Origin: an uncultured Clostridia bacterium
GTDB lineage: Bacteria > Bacillota > Clostridia > Oscillospirales > CAG-382
Reading direction: 5' to 3'
NCBI GenBank assembly: GCA_947627335.1
Contig: CANQVQ010000017.1
Coordinates: 1-22,066, forward strand
DNA: 22,066 nt
Shown here: piece by piece, positions 16,401 to 22,066 of the stretch
Numbering within the stretch: the first letter of the stretch is position 1
Layout of the letters: each line of letters opens with the position of its first letter
Program-made: the position numbers and the translations under genes
The notes under the pieces: generated by a model
The model's input: only the letters and a program-made list of their open reading frames with translations
Databases searched by the model: none
What the model was told of the DNA's origin: nothing

Positions 16401-16814
16401 CGGGACGGACAGCACAAAGCCGCTGTACGGGATCGGCAGGGCTTCCCCGTCGCTCCCGTCCGAAACGCCAAGCACGGAATAGACGGTCTCGCCGTCCTCC
16501 CGTTCGCCGTTCACGCAGAGGGTCGTCCGCCCTTCCGCCGGTTCGACGGTCAGCGCGGGGCTTCCGTCCTTTTCGTACGCACGGGTATACACGACGGCGC
16601 TCCCGTCCGACGGAACGGGTCCGTCCCGCAGGGCGACGTCCACCGCCTGCTCCCCGATCTGCACGCGGAAGCTCCCGTCGAGCGGAACGGAGTCCGGTCC
16701 CTCCTCCTCTTCTTTGCCGCAGGACGCGAACAGCGGGAGCAGGAGCGCCGCGGAGAGCGCGAACGTGAGGGTGCGGAACAGCCGTCGGGCGAACTTCGGT
16801 TGGCGTTTTGTCAT
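13404..16814 (-). CDS. Large lipoprotein glycoside hydrolase (GHL10/DUF187-like)
   Basis: 1136 residues. After a Lys/Arg-rich start and hydrophobic core, LFASC-GK marks C32 as the lipid anchor. The N-terminal half (about 60-560) is beta-rich and holds at least three related domains, near 70-135, 410-462 and 505-557. The last two share VLYTPAYGASTGANQYG-type and IPxxGYVLSxH motifs. A helical segment (about 580-665) precedes a GHL10-like TIM barrel (about 670-1030), seen in ENRAVWYRG, FLNPNDPEVRSFLLEF and YDVDGIHLDYIRF (near 828). The C-terminus is helical. GHL10 proteins are thought to cleave polysaccharides or peptidoglycan-type glycans; the substrate here is unknown. The start at 16814 is chosen because GAAAGGAA lies upstream and the extension to 16868 runs over the promoter. 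Confidence 0.85.
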   Translation of the reverse strand: MTKRQPKFARRLFRTLTFALSAALLLPLFASCGKEEEEGPDSVPLDGSFRVQIGEQAVDVALRDGPVPSDGSAVVYTRAYEKDGSPALTVEPAEGRTTLCVNGEREDGETVYSVLGVSDGSDGEALPIPYSGFVLSVPADAFERPRAGQAVTVTGAELLGEPERQDVGTVSPQAGSYRAAKKRRILYRDPADGLQGEGVYLFTADYASGASEFPSECAVAVLDELGKRCKVESLSDRTSPEPGKDQLVFYGSLARAYAEAFLPAETVLSLSDADKPSSYSDTEALLVGDTVYRVPAEAQDCESIDGDGVYLTHSYGDALGTPPATVDRVDVVVLNDAVAFVGERNARSMLPNAGGAAFTFAGSYADAAEELEVGQPVGTVFLDTQALSGPFVRIGGTFFPFDKTDAVRSPEGVTVLYTPAYGASTGANQYGIEIAISADGVVTDVKRAAGDMAIPENGYVLSIHNDSENFAAATGVKTGEKAVVSLGRGNYAVSALDVSGVNQVRGENLLIVYRGQASTGTNAYGYEILVDSEGKMVGESYQGDSAIPDGGYVLSGHGTASTALQGCYRYGAEARFDEDAMRVALFATPETVFNDLAFRLEAAEETLSAAKAKLLDLEYATVEKTLSDLNALADESVSALRAGDFERAQQGADELDAAIPDLQYALIPTHAVENRAVWYRGNEKSDDEVRATVERIASLNINAVYLESWYNGRFTGFSENPLILHTVESGDYDLLDGFVRIGHEYGIEVHAWVENFFIGTVEAQEQANMELADHFKGRWMLDRQGRDTFFYTASSTHFIFLNPNDPEVRSFLLEFYREIVNKYDVDGIHLDYIRFSDLNYEEDDFGYNPDIVSAWQASAGTDVDPATLPDGELKNSWVAFRQNIISSFVGEISAMLRKEAPSVSLSAAVYPRLDVDSVRVLQDCRNWVENGYLDDMYSMSYGEDNRYVSGNAAQFADIAGDACFYSTGISGFGQTVLSNFALQMEEVVDAGADGVSVFSLPNVFQTYLKAVERGAFRTPSVQATKLSETVSAQLSAVIRRADSVYKPYAGLTDEQCGEIRATLQPILDAAEAFDLASASVAEKRAYCAETISSVQDAENALAPFFTDVTQRLAFREELSQLVHWLTVSDNRLAARQ

Positions 16815-16858
16815 GGGTCTGTGGTTCCTTTCGGGAAAAAGTGATTTCGTACTGCCCC

Positions 16859-16887
16859 AGTTTAGCAAAAACCGCCCTTTTTGTCAA
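16859..16887 (-). promoter_or_regulatory. Sigma-A promoter for the glycosidase gene
   Basis: On the minus strand TTGACA (16882-16887) is followed after 17 bp by TAAACT (16859-16864). It lies 44 bp upstream of the start codon. Confidence 0.78.
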
Positions 16888-16935
16888 GCGTCGCGGACGG
16901 ATTTCGCGGAAAAGACAAAAAGATTCACAATCTGT

Positions 16936-16965
16936 TCAACAATTTCGGAGGAAATATGTTATACT
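16936..16965 (+). promoter_or_regulatory. Probable promoter for the zinc-ribbon gene and two-component system
   Basis: TATACT (16960-16965) is a good -10 box, with TCAACA (16936-16941) as a weak -35 box 18 bp away. A weak -35 could mean the promoter needs an activator, for example the downstream response regulator, but that is inference. Confidence 0.5.
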
Positions 16966-16998
16966 ATAGGTAAACGATAGGTTGAAGGAGCGACGTTC

Positions 16999-18090
16999 AT
17001 GATCAGCAAGGTCCTGCGCACGACCGCCGAAGGGATCGGCTTTACATACATGGAAGCGGCGAAATCCGGGAAGGACAGCCTGTACGGGGTGTACGGCGGC
17101 TACCTCGTCACCCTCTACGACGCGGGAAGCAGCCAGAGCTTCTACATCAGCTACTTCCTGCGCGACGGCGACGGGGAGGAAGCGGACTCGGTCCGCCTGC
17201 TCGAACTGTCCGAATCCCTCAAGCACGCCGCGGAGGACGTGCGCCTGACCGAATGCGACGTGCAGCCGGACGGGCTTTTCTGCAAGGTTTCCGCCGAGAT
17301 CGATCGCTTTGTCGCCTTCCTCGACCGCACGGTCGCGCTCCTGCAGGAGCAGGGCGCCGACGGGGTCACGCACTGCAGCCGGTGCGGGAATCGGATCGGC
17401 AAGCGTCCGCCGAAAAAGCTGTTCGCGGAGCGTCGGAACCACCTGCTCTGCGAGCATTGTGCGCTGGAATTGCTCGAGGAAAGCACGAAGGCGACGGACG
17501 TGGATCTCCCGCCCAAGCACACCGGCAAGGGGCTGCTCGGTGCGGTCGGCGGCGGGCTGCTCGCCGTCGTTGCGTACCTGCTTCTGTACACGTTCCTTGC
17601 CCCGCTGTTCGCGGAATCCTCGTTCGAGGTCCGTTATGTGCTGTGCCTGCTCGGATTCTTCGCGGCGTGGGCGGTCTACGCCGGGTTCCGGCTGTTCAGC
17701 AAGCGTCCCTGCGCGAGCGCGTACGCGATCGTCGGGGTCGTGACGGCGCTCTCCGTCGCCGCCGGGCAGTACCTCGGTTCCTTCGTCGGCTACGCGAAGA
17801 TCCAGGGCTTTTCGATTTCGGAGGCGGTCCGGCTGCCGTCGATGTGGCTGATCCACCTGCGTTCGGCGGTGGATAAGGCGACGGTCACCTACGACCAGAG
17901 CCTGCTCGACCTGTACGACGCGCCGTCGTCGCTGTTCTGGCGGCTGCTGGTGTTCAGCCTGCTGTTCGCCGCGATCGGGGCGACGATGTTCCTGTTCAGA
18001 CTGCGCGAAAACGGGTATCCGCACGAGGAACCGCCGGAGATCGAGACCCTGCGCATCCAGCCGTCCGAACCGAAGCCGGAAGAACCGTAA
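16999..18090 (+). CDS. Zinc-ribbon multi-pass membrane protein of unknown function
   Basis: 363 residues, family not recognised. Residues 1-120 form a soluble mixed domain. A zinc ribbon follows, with C126 and C129 (HCSRCG) and C151 and C154 (LCEHC). Four hydrophobic helices lie near 178-203, 211-232, 240-262 and 311-334, and the tail is Pro/Glu-rich. The soluble domain and ribbon are probably cytoplasmic. AAGGAG precedes the ATG. The response regulator begins 64 bp later with no terminator seen, so the three genes probably form one operon and this protein could be the partner or target of the kinase. Confidence 0.7.
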   Translation: MISKVLRTTAEGIGFTYMEAAKSGKDSLYGVYGGYLVTLYDAGSSQSFYISYFLRDGDGEEADSVRLLELSESLKHAAEDVRLTECDVQPDGLFCKVSAEIDRFVAFLDRTVALLQEQGADGVTHCSRCGNRIGKRPPKKLFAERRNHLLCEHCALELLEESTKATDVDLPPKHTGKGLLGAVGGGLLAVVAYLLLYTFLAPLFAESSFEVRYVLCLLGFFAAWAVYAGFRLFSKRPCASAYAIVGVVTALSVAAGQYLGSFVGYAKIQGFSISEAVRLPSMWLIHLRSAVDKATVTYDQSLLDLYDAPSSLFWRLLVFSLLFAAIGATMFLFRLRENGYPHEEPPEIETLRIQPSEPKPEEP

Positions 18091-18154
18091 AGGACCCCTT
18101 TTTCCCCCTTGATCCCCCATCCATACCATAAAAAAACAAGAGGAGGCATTTCTG

Positions 18155-18853
18155 ATGTATGTTCTGATCGTGGAGGACGACCACGCGCTCGCGGATTCGC
18201 TCGGCGAGCTGATGAAGGAGCACCGCTACACCTACGACACCGTCGACAACGGCGCCGACGGGCTTGCCTACGCCGAAAGCGACCTGTACGACCTAATCCT
18301 GCTCGACATCATGCTGCCGAAGCTGGACGGCATCGAACTGGTCAAGCGGCTGCGCAAGAAAAAGATCCGCACCCCCGTCATTCTGCTGACCGCACGGGAC
18401 AGCATCTCCGACAAGGTTCGCGGACTCGACTGCGGTGCGGACGACTACATCACGAAGCCGTTCTCCGAAAGCGAGCTGTTCGCCCGCATTCGCGCCAATT
18501 CCCGCCGTCAGGGGGAAATGGTGCTGGACGAGATCGTCGTCGGGGACCTGCGGCTGGACCTGTCCTCCTCCGAACTGCACTGCGGCAAGCGCAAGATCCG
18601 GCTGGGATTCAAGGAATTCACGCTCTTTAAGCTGTTCATGCAGAACCCGCTGCAGGTCTTTTCCAAGAGCGAACTGCTCGGCAAGATCTGGGGCTACCTG
18701 TCCGACGCGGAGGAGAACCACGTCGAAGTGTACGTCTCCTTCCTGCGCAAGAAGCTCGCCTACCTCGGCACGGAGGTCCGCATCGAGACCATCCGCAAGC
18801 TGGGCTACCGCCTCAATCCCACCGCGGAGAAGGAAGAGGAGGAAACGGCTTGA
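18155..18853 (+). CDS. OmpR/PhoB-family response regulator
   Basis: 232 residues. The receiver domain (1-118) has the acidic pocket E7-D8-D9, phospho-acceptor D51 in LLDIMLP, T79 and K101 in ITKPF. A C-terminal winged helix (about 125-225, with GFKEFTLFKLFMQNP and HVEVYVSFLRKKL) binds DNA. AGAGGAGG lies 7 nt before the ATG. Its stop overlaps the kinase start (TTGA), showing tight coupling. Targets are not known; autoregulation of this operon is the usual pattern. Confidence 0.93.
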   Translation: MYVLIVEDDHALADSLGELMKEHRYTYDTVDNGADGLAYAESDLYDLILLDIMLPKLDGIELVKRLRKKKIRTPVILLTARDSISDKVRGLDCGADDYITKPFSESELFARIRANSRRQGEMVLDEIVVGDLRLDLSSSELHCGKRKIRLGFKEFTLFKLFMQNPLQVFSKSELLGKIWGYLSDAEENHVEVYVSFLRKKLAYLGTEVRIETIRKLGYRLNPTAEKEEEETA

Positions 18854-20148
18854 TCCGCCGGCTCCGGCTGCAATTCATCCTGTTGAATATGGCGCTCGCG
18901 ACGGCGATCCTGCTCGCCGCCCTGACCTTCGTCTACCTGCGAACGTCCGGGGAACTCGAGCGCCAAAGCACCGCGTACCTGCGGCAGTTCGCCGGGCGAC
19001 GGCTGTCACTGCTCGACCAGTTCTTCGACGCGAACGCCGAACTGCTCGGGGAGGGCTACGGGACCGCGGAGGCGCCGGAAGGCGGGGAAACGCCCTATTC
19101 GACCTTCGCGCTCTACGTTTTCGAGCAGAGCGGGACCTACCAGGTCGAGGGGCTGGGCGAAACGCTGTCGAAGGAGGAGCGGGAGCGCTACTGCAACGAT
19201 CTGATCCGGCAGGTCTACGCGTCCGGGGAGTCCGAGGGCGTCCTGCGCGAACCGTCGGTGCGCTACCTGTCCCTGTCCGCGCCGTACGGGCGGAAATTGG
19301 TCGTCATGGACCGTGCCGGGGAAACGCACGCGAAGCGGGTGCTGCTGTTGACGCTGTGCGCCGTCGGGATCGGGGCGTTCGCCCTGCTGCTCCCGGCAAG
19401 CTGGCTGTCCTCCCGCGTGCTGGTGCGCCCGGTCGAGCAATCGACGAAGCGGCAGCAGCAGTTGGTGTCGGACCTGTCGCACGAACTCAAGACCCCCGTC
19501 GCGGTCATCGCGGCGAGCGCGGACGTCCTGCGCGCCCACGCGGACGAGAAGGTCGGCGAGCAGGAAAAATGGCTCGGGTACATCACGTCGGAGACGGAAC
19601 GGATGTCGTCGATGATCTCCGATATGCTCCAGCTTGCGCGGACCGCCGAAGCGCCGCCGCTCTCCGAACAGGACGTTTTCGATCTCAGCGAACTCGCCTA
19701 CGAAACCGCACTGCCGTTTGAAAGCATCTGCTTCGAGCGTGGACGGACGCTGGAGATCGACGTGCAGCCGGACGTGTTCGTGCAGGCCCGCGCAGACGCT
19801 CTGCGGCAGCTGCTTTCGACGCTGCTCGACAACGCCTGCAAGTACGCCGACGACGGCGGGACGGTTTGGCTGTCCCTTTCCGCGAACGCGGACAAAGTCT
19901 CGCTCGCCGTGCGGAACACGGGTCCCGTCATTCCGCCCGAAAGCCTGCCGTTCCTGTTCGACCGGTTCTACCGCGTCGATGCGGCGCGGACGCGCTCCGT
20001 GGGCGGTTACGGGTTGGGGCTTGCCATCGCCAAGAAGCTGGTCGAAGAGAACGCCGGAAAGATCGCCGTCCGAAGCAACGAGACGGAGGGCACCGTGTTC
20101 ACCTGTACCTTCCGTCGGGCAAAAAAGCAGGAGAAGGCTTCCGGGTGA
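18850..20148 (+). CDS. Sensor histidine kinase
   Basis: 432 residues. Two helices, about 8-30 and 163-187, flank a roughly 130-residue extracellular sensor region with no recognised ligand-binding motif. The dimerisation domain has phospho-accepting H211 in DLSHELKTP. The ATPase domain has N328 in LLDNACKYA, NTG at 356-358 where the classical G1 box has D-x-G, the F box FLFDRFYR and the G2 box GGYGLGLA. The NTG form is common in Gram-positive VanS-like kinases. The start is TTG at 18850, overlapping the regulator stop, with AGGAGG just upstream. It should phosphorylate the preceding regulator. Confidence 0.93.
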   Translation: MIRRLRLQFILLNMALATAILLAALTFVYLRTSGELERQSTAYLRQFAGRRLSLLDQFFDANAELLGEGYGTAEAPEGGETPYSTFALYVFEQSGTYQVEGLGETLSKEERERYCNDLIRQVYASGESEGVLREPSVRYLSLSAPYGRKLVVMDRAGETHAKRVLLLTLCAVGIGAFALLLPASWLSSRVLVRPVEQSTKRQQQLVSDLSHELKTPVAVIAASADVLRAHADEKVGEQEKWLGYITSETERMSSMISDMLQLARTAEAPPLSEQDVFDLSELAYETALPFESICFERGRTLEIDVQPDVFVQARADALRQLLSTLLDNACKYADDGGTVWLSLSANADKVSLAVRNTGPVIPPESLPFLFDRFYRVDAARTRSVGGYGLGLAIAKKLVEENAGKIAVRSNETEGTVFTCTFRRAKKQEKASG

Positions 20149-20231
20149 CAAACACGGTCACTGCTTCGTGTTTCGCCGCCGTAACGATGGTTTAATTGTA
20201 TCCTGCACTTTGTTTTCACTGTATTTTTGCC

Positions 20232-20266
20232 AAAAGCAAGCCGACCGCCGACGGCTTGCTTTTTTT
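20232..20266. terminator. Strong terminator between the kinase gene and sigG
   Basis: AAAAGCAAGCCG (20232-20243) pairs perfectly with CGGCTTGCTTTT (20252-20263) over an 8-nt loop, followed by more T. It ends the kinase operon on the plus strand and could also serve sigG on the minus strand. Confidence 0.88.
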
Positions 20267-20287
20267 CGGTTTCTCAGTCGAAAAGCG

Positions 20288-21061
20288 TCACGTCATCTGC
20301 TTTCTTACCTTTTGTAGAGCGCCTTTTTCCAGACGGGAGATCTGCGCCTGCGAAATGCCGATCTCGCGGGAAACTTCGGTCTGGGTCTTGCCGTTGTAGA
20401 AGCGCATGGTGAGGATCCGGCGCTCGCGAGGGGTCAGGGTGCGCATGGCGTTGCCGATAGCGATGCTGTCGAGCCAGCTGTCGTCGGTGCAGGCGGCGTC
20501 GCTGATCTGGTCGAGGACGTAGACGGAGTCGCCGCCGTCGGAGTAGACGGGGTCGTAGAGGGAGATGGGGTCGACGATCGCGTCGAGGGCGTTGCGGACG
20601 GCTTTCGGGGATTCGCCGAGTTCCTGCGCGACTTCGTCGACGGTCGGGTCGCGGGAGAGCCGGTTTTTCAGGGATTCCTTGGCTTTCATGGCTTTGTAGG
20701 CGAGGTCGCGGAGGGAACGCGGGACGCGAAGCATACTGTTGTCCCGCAGGTAACGGCGTACTTCCCCGACGACCAACGGGACGGCGTAGGTGCTGAATTT
20801 GACCTCCTGGGACAGGTCGAAGTTGTCCACCGCCTTGATCAGCCCGATGCAGCCGACCTGAAAGAGGTCGTCGGCGTTCTCGCCACGGCTCTGGAAGGAC
20901 TGGATCACGCTCAGGACCAGCCGCAGGTTGCCGACAATGAGCTTCTCGCGTGCCGCTTTGTCTCCGGCTCGCGTCTTGCGGAGCAGGTCGATCTTTTCTT
21001 CCTCGGTCAGCAGTTGCAGTTTGGACGTGTTGATGCCGCAGATCTCTACCTTGTGAAACAT
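20288..21061 (-). CDS. sigG: Forespore RNA polymerase sigma factor SigG
   Basis: 257 residues, matching SigG throughout. KVEICGI then TSKLQLL at the N-terminus, NLRLVLSVIQSF, DDLFQVGCIGLIKAVDNFDL (region 2, core and -10 binding), KFSTYAVPLVVGEVRRYLRD and the region 4 end KTQTEVSREIGISQAQISRL are characteristic. SigG drives late forespore genes after engulfment, including spore DNA-protecting proteins. GGAGG lies 6 nt upstream of the ATG at 21061, and extensions upstream of it are noncoding. In many Clostridia and Bacilli the gene follows spoIIGA-sigE; here it stands alone beside a two-component system. It is strong evidence of a spore former. Confidence 0.96.
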   Translation of the reverse strand: MFHKVEICGINTSKLQLLTEEEKIDLLRKTRAGDKAAREKLIVGNLRLVLSVIQSFQSRGENADDLFQVGCIGLIKAVDNFDLSQEVKFSTYAVPLVVGEVRRYLRDNSMLRVPRSLRDLAYKAMKAKESLKNRLSRDPTVDEVAQELGESPKAVRNALDAIVDPISLYDPVYSDGGDSVYVLDQISDAACTDDSWLDSIAIGNAMRTLTPRERRILTMRFYNGKTQTEVSREIGISQAQISRLEKGALQKVRKQMT

Positions 21062-21097
21062 AAAAAACCTCCGGTTCGGGAACTTCTGATTCGCAGA

Positions 21098-21130
21098 TAG
21101 TGTTCCCCGCCGAAGGTCGTTTTCTGTTGC
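21098..21130 (-). promoter_or_regulatory. Weak candidate forespore-type promoter for sigG
   Basis: On the minus strand GGGAACACTA (21098-21107) fits the -10 pattern of SigF/SigG promoters. The best -35 candidate, GCAAC (21126-21130), is imperfect and 18 bp away. SigF control of sigG is known in B. subtilis, so the site is plausible, but the match is only partial. Confidence 0.3.
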
Positions 21131-21255
21131 AAATTTGTAAATTATCCGCGAAATGCCTGCACGGCGTCCGCACCGTTCCACGTCGAACCCGCAAACTTTT
21201 CACACACGGGTCGTTACCCGCTATTCCTCCCCAACCCCAAGGCGAAACCGTAAAC

Positions 21256-21300
21256 CGGGGGCGCAGATCGTGACAACGATCACGCGAATTTGGGGGTCAC
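21256..21300 (+). repeat. GGGGGCGC / GACA-loop hairpin module, copy 2
   Basis: GGGGGCGC (about 21257-21264) is followed by GATCGT and ACGATC pairing across loop GACA (about 21266-21281), then CGCGAATTTGGGGGTCAC. The parts and loop match the module at 13222-13265, while all six stem pairs except one differ or are shifted. CGCGAATTTGGGGGT also recurs on the minus strand at 12969-12983. Confidence 0.55.
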
Positions 21301-21341
21301 GTTCTTTCCCCCAACGGGGGGCAGGCGGTTCTCCTTTTCAC

Positions 21342-21419
21342 GCGTTCCTTCCCGATTTTTTCGACCCGGGACGGGTCGAAAAATGCGGCTCCCTGACCGA
21401 GCCGCAAGGGAAGGAACGC
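21342..21419 (+). repeat. Three-way-junction structured element, copy A
   Basis: P1: GCGTTCCTTCCC (21342-21353) pairs perfectly with GGGAAGGAACGC (21408-21419). P2: 21355-21368 pairs with 21372-21384 (13 bp, one extra T, loop GGA). P3: GCGGCTC (21385-21391) pairs with GAGCCGC (21399-21405). Junction linkers are only 1, 0 and 2 nt, a compact three-way junction. No coding frame explains it. Copy B is at 13028-13108 on the minus strand. Confidence 0.65.
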
Positions 21420-21437
21420 CCAAAATGGGGGACACGT

Positions 21438-21506
21438 TGCGGGGTGCAGGGGAAGTCACTTCCCCTGCGCGTTCTCCCCGTACTCCTCGTCCTCCTCGTC
21501 CTCCCC
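21438..21506 (-). repeat. Dispersed post-stop repeat, copy F
   Basis: On the minus strand, degenerate GAGGAC/GAGTAC 9-bp units (about 21480-21506) precede a perfect 11-bp inverted repeat at 21446-21468 (GCAGGGGAAGT and complement around one base), then ACCCCGCAACGTG. The architecture matches copies C, D and E. Unlike them, no convincing gene ends just before it, so it may mark a lost gene. Confidence 0.7.
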
Positions 21507-21562
21507 GTTCCCTCGTCTCACGTTTCCGACATTTTTTCACCCCCGCCATGCACAACTTTTCA

Positions 21563-21604
21563 CTTTTCGTCATAAACTACCACAGAACAAAGTGACGAAA
21601 GGGG
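21563..21604 (+). promoter_or_regulatory. Hairpin covering the asnB ribosome binding site
   Basis: CTTTTCGTCA (21563-21572) pairs with TGACGAAAGG (21593-21602) as a 10-bp helix with one G-U pair and a 20-nt loop. The 3' arm contains most of the GAAAGGGG ribosome binding site of asnB. Such a helix could limit translation until it is opened. Confidence 0.4.
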
Positions 21605-21612
21605 ATAGAACC

Positions 21613-22066
21613 ATGTGTTCCATCTGCGGAATGTTCGGCGGTGGAGCGGCGCGGGACGTGATCGACGAGATGAACGGTCGAATGGCGCACCGCGGACCGG
21701 ACCAAACCGGCACCTACCGAAGCGGGGAAGTAACGCTGGGGCATAACCGGCTGGCGGTCATCGACCCGGCTGGCGGCGCACAGCCGATGACGGCGGAATA
21801 CCAAGGACGCCGCTGCACGGTCGTATACAACGGCGAACTGTACAACACGCCGGAGCTGAAAACCCGGCTGGCGGCGGAGGGCGCGACCTTCCGCACGCAC
21901 GCGGACACCGAGGTCGTGCTCTGGGCGTACCTGCTCTGGGGGGAGGACTGCCCGACGGAATTCAACGGGATCTTCGCGTTCGCGGTCTACGACGAGCAGG
22001 CGAAGCGGCTGTTCCTCGCACGCGACCGGCTGGGGGTCAAGCCGCTCTACTACGCGTGGGCGGGCG
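21613..22066 (+). CDS. asnB: Asparagine synthase (glutamine-hydrolysing), 5' part
   Basis: The first 151 codons of a gene running off the window. The N-terminal glutaminase domain is clear: catalytic C2 (MCSICG), HRGPDQTG, LGHNRLAVID, VYNGELYN, HADTEVVLWAY and LFLARDRLGVKPLYY. It should release ammonia from glutamine for ATP-dependent amidation of aspartate in the missing C-terminal half. Most family members read MCGIxG; here residue 3 is Ser, next to the nucleophile. GAAAGGGG precedes the ATG. A related amidotransferase for another substrate cannot be excluded from the fragment. Confidence 0.9.
   Translation, partial: MCSICGMFGGGAARDVIDEMNGRMAHRGPDQTGTYRSGEVTLGHNRLAVIDPAGGAQPMTAEYQGRRCTVVYNGELYNTPELKTRLAAEGATFRTHADTEVVLWAYLLWGEDCPTEFNGIFAFAVYDEQAKRLFLARDRLGVKPLYYAWAG

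Noticed and set aside
21342..21419. Hammerhead or similar self-cleaving ribozyme
   Set aside because: The fold is a three-way junction, but the hammerhead core (CUGANGA and GAAA at the junction) is absent. CTGACCGA occurs only in the P3 loop of one copy.
21280..21573. A 97-codon minus-strand frame (MTKSEKLCMAGVKK...)
   Set aside because: It runs straight through the repeat and three-way-junction element and is Arg/Gly-rich, as expected from translating the repeat.
21062..21612. T-box or riboswitch leader for asnB
   Set aside because: No T-box antiterminator consensus and no known riboswitch core was found.

Overview
The window looks like a chromosomal segment from a high-GC, spore-forming Clostridia-type member of the Bacillota, probably an uncultured gut-type lineage. 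Supporting signs are the forespore sigma factor SigG, a Gram-positive LexA with a GAAC-N4-GTTC type operator, the cysS-mrnC gene pair, strong AGGAGG-type ribosome binding sites and near-perfect sigma-A promoters with 17-bp spacers. No tRNA, rRNA, transposase, phage gene or CRISPR array was seen. The species assignment is inference; no database was searched.

Layout. (1) 1-2246, minus strand: the start of an unidentified gene, a Nif3-family metal protein, and a lipoprotein with a long Ser/Ala/Asp linker and a CBM9-like domain. (2) 2247-2417: a divergent control region with two back-to-back consensus promoters, followed by a small two-helix membrane protein on the plus strand. (3) 2997-4250: a hairpin-rich intergenic region, then a low-GC island with a GNAT acetyltransferase, a small ASCH/PUA-like protein and a possible 23-codon ORF. 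(4) 4390-10593, minus strand: a tight seven-gene run recA-recX-rimO-pgsA-cysS-mrnC-lexA, with one LexA box over the recA start region. RecA, its modulator RecX and the repressor LexA bracket housekeeping genes for ribosome modification, phospholipid synthesis, cysteinyl-tRNA synthesis and 23S rRNA maturation. (5) 10799-12826, plus strand: a divergent prs-type gene and a sugar isomerase/epimerase-like TIM-barrel gene. (6) 12827-13403: a 577-bp convergent intergenic region packed with inverted repeats. (7) 13404-16814, minus strand: a very large lipoprotein glycosidase (GHL10-like). (8) 16999-20148, plus strand: a zinc-ribbon membrane protein followed by an OmpR-type response regulator and histidine kinase. 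(9) 20288-21061, minus strand: sigG. (10) 21062-21612: a second repeat-rich region, then the start of asnB running off the window.

The most unusual feature is in the intergenic DNA rather than the proteins. Four copies of a dispersed repeat (tandem TACGAGGAG-like units, a G5/C5 hairpin, then a CCCCCGCA-like tail) are present. Three of them lie directly after stop codons in the orientation of the gene. Two copies of a separate three-way-junction element (near 13028-13108 and 21342-21419) keep the same fold, while two of the three helices differ in sequence but stay paired. A third module (GGGGGCGC, a hairpin with a GACA loop, then TTTGGGGGT) also occurs twice with compensated stem changes. This looks like an undescribed family of structured mobile or RNA elements, but only a genome-wide search could establish that.
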